From: Sceloporus undulatus
Taxonomy: Eukaryota; Chordata; Lepidosauria; Squamata; Phrynosomatidae
NCBI RefSeq assembly: GCF_019175285.1
Contig: NC_056530.1
Coordinates: 1,577,474-1,641,473 of the forward strand
Direction of reading: 5' to 3'
Length of the DNA stretch: 64,000 nucleotides
The notes beneath the pieces are model-generated. The model was not told where the DNA came from. It was given only the letters and a program-made list of their open reading frames with translations, and searched no databases. A program made the translations under genes and the position numbers. This document shows, in pieces, positions 56,595 through 64,000 of this stretch (position 1 is the first letter of the stretch; each line of letters begins with the position of its first letter).

Positions 56595-59500
56595 TTATGG
56601 AGCTGCAGCAGCTGCAGCAACAGCATCCTCTGGGTGAATGTCCGAGACAGAGTCTGTTCTTGCACCATTCTCTTGGCTAACTTTCTTGGCCCACCATGCC
56701 TGGATTTCTTGGTACAACTCCTGATGTTGTTCTTTCCAGTGCCTGAATTTCTCAGAGGTCAGCTCAGAGTCATCCAGGAGAATATCAAGTAGCTGGAGCT
56801 CAGCGGTTTTTGCCTAGGGAAAGGAGAGAATGTTCCCTCAATATGTAAAGCTGATGCATTATTATATTGAAAAGGCTAGTCAAGTTCAAAACAACAAGAA
56901 TCTGCAAACTCTTTTTCTTTTAGTTTTAATGTCCAGCATAACCTAACAAGAAATATACACCTCCCTCCTGTTTCCAAGCTTGCTGATCTGCCCCAAGGCA
57001 AGTGAAAATGCTTCCTCCTGCCTGGATATAAAAATAGGATATTGAAGGAAATCATTAACATATTCTCACCAGAAAGTTGCCCATTTAACACAAACCACCA
57101 ACACCTTTCCTACTGTAGGAATGCTCCTGGTTCTGCTATATTGCCTTAAAGCAATAGCAGAGGAGAATGTGTGAACCTCCAGATGTTGTTGCACTGCAAT
57201 GCCCATCAAACCTATCCAACTGAGGGATGATAAGAGATGGAGTCCAGAAAGGGTGGTGATGGGGATTTTCTCCATCCCATCTATCCTTATAGAATAGACA
57301 CAGACCATCTCCTTGGTGGGAATCTACTGAGGATTCAGCATGAGAAAAGATGTCTAATATCTGAAAACCAGCATGGTGTGAACAGAGTGCTGAACTAGAT
57401 TGGGAGATCTGGGTTTAAATCATCCCTCTCAACTATATCTCACACTGGGTAAGCTCAAGTGAATTACACTCAAATCTCAGCCCAACCCAATAATCTCAAA
57501 AGGAGAGATCCAGCATCACACACATAATACTCTGCATGTAACTCTGCACCTTTCTCCCTTGCCAATAGCTGCTGAGCCCCTTGGAGCTCTACTATGGCCT
57601 GTTAAATGGCCAGAGAAGAGAGGTTGGTAGTTGACTAAGCAGTGGAGACTGTGTCCCTTTATGGCTAAAGTTCTTCAGACAAATGGAAGAGGAACAAGAT
57701 CCTTGTTTCTCTTTCCTCTGTCTAGAAAACTGCAGTGGGAACAGGAGGCAGTCCCTGCAAGCTTGGTCATTTTCCTCACTTCCACAAGCATCTAATGGCC
57801 ATAGCAGTGTCTCCAAGGGCTTGGCAGTTGCTGGGGGCAGATTTTGGATAGATCGCAAAGGGGTAGTGAAAAAAAACAAAACCTTGCCCCCACTCCACCC
57901 AAAACAAGACATATTTAATTTCCATCCCTCCTTTTTCCTGACATGGGACCCAAAACAGCTTACAAGCTCAAGCTATGCATGTGTCTGTCACCAACAAGAT
58001 TCTGGCCACAGCTTTGTTAGGGGCATAGAACATGGTGGAGAAAGAGCCACAAATGGCACTGCCTGGAAAAAAGGCAAAATAAAATGTGGAATTTACTGTT
58101 TTTTACTGTTTCAAGACTACATCCCTGAACAAATTGCATGTGAGGACATGCAGAAAGCTGACAAGGAAACTGCCAGGGCTAGGGTTGGTCTTCTCCAGCC
58201 TTCTCCCTCAGATAGTGTAGGGGATGGCATGTGATTGTGGGTCCTTCCAGATGTTGTCAGNNNNNNNNNNACTGCAACTCCCAAAATTCCTCTTCATGGT
58301 GTGTGCAGGCTAGAGGGTGGGGCACTGCAGTTCAACATCTGGCGGCCACATGACTTCCATCTGGTGAAGGCCGAATCCTACATCTCCAACATTTCACGCA
58401 ATCTGAATTTTGCTTTTCCATTCCCATATTTCCTAGCAATCACTTGAAAACAGAAGAAGCTGAGAAAGGGATGGGATGCCTGGCCCCAGATGTACTGGCT
58501 GGAGGTCATACTGGCTGAAGGATTCTGGATGTTGTAGTACCCAAAACTAATACTTCCAAGTTCTAGTTTCCTCGGTACACTAACCTTAAGTGTGCTTTGA
58601 AGTGTCCGGACGTGATGCACTTTCTCATTGATCTCTGGGTTTTTGTTGCGTTTGACAAAGGATTTCCGATAGTATTCGCGGGTGAACACCTGCTGCTTCC
58701 CAATGAGAGACACCCCACCTTGCTTCAGGCACCTGATCAGTGACTCAAGTTCTTCTCCGGCAGGATCTCCATTTAAAAAAAGTTGAAAAACATAAGCTGT
58801 TGGAGAGGAAGGCACTATATGTGTGTCTTCTTTTTGCCATAGGACAGGGCTGGCCAGAGGACTCTTGCATGGGGATTCATAGAATCATAGAATAATAGAG
58901 TTGGAAGAGACTGCAAAGGCCATCCAGTCCAACCCCCTCAGCCTCAAGGGAAGGCAATGGCAAACCTCCTCTGAAGAAATCTTGCAAAAGAAACAAACCC
59001 CATGGTAAGGTCGCCATAAGGTGGAAATGACTTGAAGGCACGCAACACACAAATGTTTTAGACTTGGAGAAGTAAAGAAGGGGATGTTGCATAATTTCAC
59101 CTAGTGTGCGTTTATGCAACATTTACCAGTTCTGGGTGCTATTAACAGTTAAAGATACGGGAGTACTGTTCTATATTCAGCCTCTTGTATCTAGTTCGTT
59201 CCTGTGGAACCTACTAATGGTAAGAGCTGTTCAGCAGTGGAATACGCTCCCTCAAGATGTGGCGGAGTCTCCTTTAGAGATTTTGAAACAGAGGTTGGAT
59301 AGCCATCTATCGCGAGTGTTTGGACGGTGTACTCCTGCATGGCAGGAGATTGGACTGGATAACTCTTGGGGTCTCTTTCAACTCTATGAGTCTACTCTTT
59401 ATCTGCTACCACTCCACCCCAAACCACAGCCAACTACTGGTCAGTGGAGAATAGTGAGGGAGGGCAAAGGAGTGTCCAGCTATGGTCCTATAGCTAGGTG

Positions 59501-62500
59501 CACATCACCTCAACTGCTCACCACCAGGCAATAAATGGCAGAGCACCACATACTAGCTGGGTTATTCTGGGTGCGGTAGCCCAAAAATGCACCTGCTCAA
59601 GTTCTGGTTATTACACATCTTGGAGAAAGTTCTAAAGAGGAGCTTACCTGTGGGAGAGGAAGGCACTATATGTGTCTCTTCTTTTTGCCATAGGACAGGG
59701 CTGTCCAGAGGACTCTTGCATGGGGATTCACTGCTCCCCGTGGCACCTGTTGGCAGTCGATCTTTCTCCAATTCCCTCCGCTTTGGCTGCAAGAAAACCA
59801 GATTCAGTTATAGTGGGATTTTCTCCTTAATGTGCCAAAATAACTTTGCTGGGTGCATGGAGTACCCTTTGCTGCTCCACCTTAGGCTACAAAATGTCTT
59901 GGGTAAGTTGTGCATGGGACACACTTTGCTGGGAGGAACATGAATGAAATTAAGGCAGACAGAGTGAGCACATGCACAGCTGGTCATTTGGGCGCAAGAA
60001 AAGAAGCAGTGAGTGGAAACAGCAATTCCTCGCTGCCAGCTCAATCTTTTATAGCTCCCAATTTTATGAAATTATACACTGCACAGAAATAGGGTGGGCA
60101 GTTATTGTCCTCCAGATGATTTGGATCCACAAATCCCATCAGATGTAGGTGCCATAGCCAATAGTGAGCAATTATGGGACTTACAATCCAGAAACATCAG
60201 GAATAACACAGTTGTCCACTTTTTGAGAAGAGCATGTGGGGAAAGAAACACCCTTCTCCAACTCCCCTGAGCTTACGTATTTATGGTGACATATTTAGGA
60301 CAAACTGAGGAAAGCGCTTTCTCACATAACACATAATAAAACCTTTGTCCAACAATATGGGGGGAATTTTAGCTCATGTGTGTTGTTCCCTGTAGAACTG
60401 ACACGAAAGCAGAACTACCCTAGTCAATAGGCTACTCACCCGCTCAAGGCTATGCCTAGGAGAATCATCCTCTGGGTCCTCTGCTTCTGTTTCACTGTAG
60501 CAATCTGAAGGAAAAGAAGGAGGTCTTGATGGATGATCATAAATGGGATGTCATTGTCCTGTGCCACATTTCAGCTCCAATGCATTAAGTCAGGCTCTCT
60601 CTGCTTCTCACAGACTAGGACAAGGAGCAATGGATTCAAACTACTGGAAAAGAAATTCCACCTCAACATTAAGAGGAACTTCCTGACAATAAGAGCTGTT
60701 TGACAGTGGAACACACTCCCTTGGAGAGTGGTGGAGTCTCCTTCAGAGAGGCTGCATGGTCATCTATCAGTAGTAGTTTAATAGTATATATTCCTGCATG
60801 GCAAGGGGTTGAATTGGACTGAATGACCCTTGGGATCTCCTCCAGCTCTATGATTCTATGAATCCCCAGGTGGCATTACAGTGGCTCAAAATGGGGTCAC
60901 AGCCCCAAATGGTTAGACTAACCATGCTGACTGTGGGATGGTAGAAACTGTGGACCCCAAAAGCAACTTTTACAAGCCTTTGCCCCATCCAATACAGCTG
61001 ACTTGCAAATTCTGATGTGCTTCTAGGGTGTGAAATTTTCTTCCTCTCTAATCTAATCAAAATTATTTAGATGTTCTTCAGTGAATTCTTGCCATCGATG
61101 ATGGACAGGGACCATGAAAAGTGCGACTGTGTCCCTTAACTCTAAAATGCCCACACATAACAGAGGGCAGAGAGAATTTTCACACAGTGTCCCCCAGTGT
61201 GCTTAATGCAACTGGAATTGATGTCTTATCACTTCTGATTTTGATTTCATCAGATTTTATGTCTTTTTTGGCTTTGGAGGCACATGGGGAGACTTGGGAG
61301 GCAAATCCTGCACTTTACACTAGTTTTTCAGCAGCTGAGGAGTGGGGAGAGAAATAGCCTAGGTTTTTAAAAATTGTGGTCTGGGCGCTTTGGGGATTCC
61401 AGGAGCCATACTTTGGGACTCCAAAAGCCACATGCAGTCCGCAGGCGGTACTTTGCCCATTCCATTGTTAAAAAGAGTTCAGCTCATGAGGGGAAACAAT
61501 AAAGATAATATCCTTTAGCAGGAAACTTACCTTCTTGCTGGGGTGGGACAGATTTGTGGGTCGGAGTGTATTTCATCATTGATGTTATCAAGCGGCTGAC
61601 CCACCTAGGAAGAGAAGAGATCACTCCAGGTTCCCAAATGTTTTCCTCACCAGGTTCCCAAATGTTTTCCTTGTATATGGACATGCTACAGATGATCTTG
61701 AATTAGGCCCTTTAGAACAAAACTGACATCTTTCATCTTCCAGATGTTATTTTGGCTGACAGCACCTAGCATTTCTGGTCAGCACAGCCCATGCTAAGAG
61801 ATTATTGGAATTGCAATCTAAAAACATGTAGAAAGGCACAGTTGCCAACTTCTGCTCTACTTAACTGGATTCTCATTTTTTTTTAAAAACTATTTTGCCC
61901 TTCCATAACTTCATTTTCCCCACCTGCAAATGCTGCTTTTAAAGATTTTGCTGGGAAAACTTGTCCTCAGCAATGTGCCCGCTCAGTTTGTTCAATAAGG
62001 GACACATTCTTTGTATTTTTTCAGTTTTAGACAATCTCTGGTTGTAATTGGTCTAGGACCATTTCCTCTCACTTTGGGGATTTGCACAATAAAGTTGCAT
62101 CTGCATCTTGAAGGAAATCTGGAACCAATAGTGGTGAATCACACCACTATCAGGAGTTTCTATGAGATACATCAGAGACTAGTTACATCTCTGGAGTGTT
62201 TAGGAGGGTGGGTCCCAGAATTGCCCAAGCTAAAATCATTGCATTACTTACATACTCAGGTCAGCCAAGGTCTCTGCTGCAAAGATGAAGGGCTTGTACT
62301 TCTCATGTGTGAATTGGAAAACACTGAAGAGAGGGGAAAACAATGGTTTGATTTGCCATGATTATTCTCTCCTGTGAGTCACACCCATATGCAGCGACAA
62401 AATATAACTACAGTTGTATGCTGTGGCTTGAAAATGGTTGTGGTATTAGTTACATTTAGCTCTCATTTTCTGCCAAGACTAATGCTGAATCTGCACTGCA

Positions 62501-63545
62501 GAAATAATGCAGTTTGACACCAATGGAGAGTTCCTTCTGAGTGTGTGTATATGTGTGCAAATGAAAATTGTCCTTTTCCAAAGTAAATGCACCAGGAGCC
62601 TTTCCAATCCACACAGTTGTAGCACTGTTGATCCTACTTTAACTGTAATGGCCTACATCATTCTAAGGATTTCTGGGGTTTGTAGTTTGAGCAGGTAATA
62701 GAGCATCACTCTAGCTCAGAATCCTAAATTGTTGTTATTTGCTGTCAAGTTGCCATTGACCTCTGAATGATAGACCTCTAAGCTAACACAGGGAGCTACA
62801 ACAATGTCTGGAAGGCCAGATGTTCCCCAGTCCTACCTTTGGGCAACTTTTCCCTTCTGATAGAGAGTACATAAGAAAAGCTCCCATAATAAAGTCTGAG
62901 ATTTTGCTAGTGATCTCACTGAAGTCCAAATTTGGATTACTCACTATTTCTTTTTCTGCTCCTTGGTGCTTTCCAGTCTATAGGCAGATACATTGATGAG
63001 GCCCACAGCCTTTTCGTCCTGGTGGGTGGAGGAGGAAGACAGGGAGAGATGTTTTTCAAAATCAGAAATGCATCCCATGCCCTAAGTGCTGAACTTGACC
63101 ACGCTTGTCTACATACTCTGAAATGTTGTATGGATCTCTATAGCAAAGAAAAGAGGGGAGGCTAACCTATTATTAGGGTAGCCATCCACTCAACTTTACA
63201 GGAAAGTCCCAGAGGTCGTCAGGTTGCAATTCCCATTATTTGTCACCATTGGCTACACTGACTGGTCCAGAGGGCAGGTGCAGCCCAACAACTTCTGGAG
63301 GGCCACACAGTCCTCATTCCCATTGTATTTGAAGATGTTCTCTATCTGAAGAGCTATCCAGTGTGTCTGCTGTACACAGGCAGAGCCATCCAAAGGTAAC
63401 TTGAATTGCTAATGAGAAGTCAAAATATCAGCACAACCATAGAATGGGCAGCAAATTCACTAGTCATGTGAATGCTGTCTTTCTCCACTGATGAGGAGAT
63501 CTATTTCTATTTAAACTATAGCAACCATTTCTAAACATTCATCTT

Positions 63546-63584
<39 letters not shown>

Positions 63585-64000
63585 TCTTTTTTAATAATGC
63601 ATTTTCTCCTTTGGGGCAATGGATCAGTGGGCCACTGTACTTAATCCATAAGCACAATATAAAGCAGGATTGAAAAACCTGTGGCTCTACAGTCAGCACT
63701 AGACTTCAATTCCCATCAACCCTAGCCAGCAAAGGCAATGGTGAAGAATCATGGAAGCTGCGTATCACCTCCTCATATATAATTCTGACAACTCCTGGCT
63801 AAGATTGTGTTGGCAAACCTTCTCTGTCTGTACCCAATCTTCCGTGGGAGCAGGATCACCCATGACAAGAGTAAGGGATTTCGCAGTGGCTTTACCCTCT
63901 GGCAATACTAACTTTTAAAGGGCTATCACTTTCTGGCTACTGTATACATTAGCAATCAGGGTGCACTCACATTTGGATTGTTGTACCAGTAAAGAGTCTG
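56595..64000 (-). CDS. CNKSR1: CNKSR1, connector enhancer of kinase suppressor of Ras 1, 3' part (8 exons)
   Basis: Exons in transcript order: 63971-64000 (runs off the edge), 62945-63018, 62252-62323, 61531-61604, 60440-60504, 59648-59786, 58585-58796, 56595-56813. The 295 codons include the TAA stop, and all phases close. CNK proteins are membrane-associated scaffolds of Ras-Raf signalling. The visible part starts in the PH domain (LYWYNNPN, DEKAVGLINVSAYRL, YVFQFTHEKYKPFIFAAETL, DLSMWVSRLITSMMKYTP), then an acidic linker (YSETEAEDPEDDSPRHS), then the conserved C-terminal block (LKQGGVSLIGKQQ, EYYRKSFVKRNKNPEINEKV, TLQSTLKAKTAELQLL, EKFRHWKEQHQELYQEI). It ends in an Ala run, VAAAAAAP. The SAM, CRIC and PDZ parts lie beyond the window. 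The intron 58797-59647 carries a copy of exon sequence (see findings). Confidence 0.95.
56814..58584 (-). other. last CNKSR1 intron
   Basis: It contains a diverged hAT-like copy (57165-57255), ten N at 58261-58270 with a CAGATGTTGTCAG / ACTGCAACTCCCAAAATTCC repeat on either side, and no exon that fits. The + frame at 57683-58234 is not similar to any protein I know. Confidence 0.5.
58797..58879 (-). repeat. intronic copy of the CNKSR1 exon end (83-bp direct repeat, copy 2)
   Basis: It matches the exonic stretch 59648-59730 with 3 differences in 83 bases, same strand and orientation. It ends exactly at the 3' splice site, its last bases TCTCCAACAG serving as the acceptor for exon 58585-58796. 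At its other end it meets a CR1 tail (TTCATAGAATCATAGAATAA on +). Its reading frame is still open and continuous with the next exon. Confidence 0.9.
58874..58936 (-). mobile_element. CR1 3' tail fragment
   Basis: On - it reads TCTATTATTCTATGATTCTATG with the upstream GGGGTTGGACTGGATGGCC, the end of the CR1 3' UTR. It is truncated to about 60 bases, fused to a SINE piece on one side and abutting the duplicated exon sequence on the other. Confidence 0.8.
58937..59050 (+). repeat. SINE body and tail fragment
   Basis: CTCAGCCTCAAGGGAAGGCA, CAATGGCAAACCTCCTCTGA, TCGCCATAAGGTGGAAATGA and CTTGAAGGCACGCAACACAC. The head is missing, and the SINE starts directly at the CR1 fragment. Confidence 0.75.
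59190..59398 (+). mobile_element. CR1 LINE 3' fragment
   Basis: AAGAGCTGTTCAGCAGTGGA, CGGAGTCTCCTTTAGAGATT, GTACTCCTGCATGGCAGGAG and TTTCAACTCTATGAGTCTAC follow the CR1 3' region, diverged. It lies inside the intron that carries the exon duplicate and is opposite in direction to the other CR1 piece. Confidence 0.8.
60610..60864 (+). mobile_element. CR1 LINE 3' end
   Basis: GAGGAACTTCCTGACAATAA, CAGTGGAACACACTCCCTTG, TTCCTGCATGGCAAGGGGTT and the terminal CTCTATGATTCTATGAATCC identify it. It is 5'-truncated and lies in the CNKSR1 intron 60505-61530. Confidence 0.85.
61605..62251 (-). other. CNKSR1 intron between the PH-domain exons
   Basis: It contains one diverged copy of the CATCTGGAGGGCC-type hAT-like family (near 61735-61850). 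Nothing else is recognisable. Confidence 0.45.
62487..62705. repeat. hAT-like short element with a spacer
   Basis: ATCTGCACTGCAGAAATAAT GCAGTTTGACACC at the left, and TTAACTGTAATGGCCTACAT with GGATTTCTGGGGTTTGTAGT at the right. The middle (62530-62615) is unrelated and may be an insertion. Confidence 0.5.
63019..63970 (-). other. CNKSR1 PH-domain intron at the right edge
   Basis: It contains diverged hAT-like fragments (63195-63310, 63675-63800) and the CA microsatellite at 63549-63582. No exon was found between GDEKAVG at 63018 and the partial exon at 63971. Confidence 0.5.
63549..63582. repeat. (CA)n microsatellite
   Basis: About 17 uninterrupted CA units, likely length-polymorphic. Confidence 0.95.

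Noticed and set aside
59106-59534. Plus-strand frame with RAVQQWNTLPQDVAE
   Set aside because: This is a translated CR1 3' region, a LINE fragment, not a gene.
62932-63165. Plus-strand frame with VLVGGGGRQGEMFF
   Set aside because: It is antisense to a CNKSR1 PH-domain exon (62945-63018), which has correct splice sites and phase on the minus strand.

Overview
This is vertebrate nuclear DNA, most likely from a squamate reptile. The genes are multi-exon with GT-AG introns, and they form a block that is conserved with human 1p36.11. The repeats fit a lizard: CR1 tails ending in ATTCTATG, SINEs with a BovB-like 3' tail, an L1 fragment, a SPIN-type hAT element, and many short Tc1/mariner, Harbinger and hAT-type elements. 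The species is inferred, not proven.

Layout. Positions 1-1960 are a 27-bp minisatellite, followed by repeat debris and an assembly gap (2254-2892). UBXN11 lies on + (14 coding exons, 3486-23651) and looks complete. SH3BGRL3 lies on - (3 exons, 27100-32998) and converges on UBXN11. CEP85 lies on - (12 coding exons, 36556-47297), with a likely CpG-rich promoter at about 49.0-49.45 kb. A divergent single-exon claudin-family gene lies on + (52408-53007). The 3' part of CNKSR1 lies on - (8 exons, 56595-64000) and runs off the right edge. Human gene order here is CNKSR1-CATSPER4-CEP85-SH3BGRL3-UBXN11; I find no CATSPER4 exons, and the claudin-like gene sits in that interval.

The genes are not an operon and act in different processes: UBXN11 is a UBX/SEP adaptor, SH3BGRL3 a small thioredoxin-fold protein, CEP85 a centrosomal coiled-coil protein, the claudin a predicted tight-junction membrane protein, and CNKSR1 a Ras/Raf-pathway scaffold. 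The exon models were built by hand from reading frame, splice phase and remembered human proteins; all internal phases close.

The most interesting signal is in CNKSR1. The 851-bp intron between exons 59648-59786 and 58585-58796 has an 83-bp direct repeat. One copy is the 3' end of the upstream exon. The other forms the 3' end of the intron and abuts the downstream exon, so that the genomic sequence across that boundary reads like the spliced message. Both copies end exactly at the splice junction. This is what a newly created intron would look like if a retroelement-containing segment inserted into one ancestral exon with a long target-site duplication. Other notable items are a SPIN-like transposon with perfect 8-bp target duplications, a composite repeat present twice in opposite orientation 20 kb apart, a tandem array of Tigger/MER2-type units in SH3BGRL3 intron 1, a 345-bp foldback element with 67-bp perfect arms, and a GC-rich multi-hairpin island in UBXN11 intron 2.
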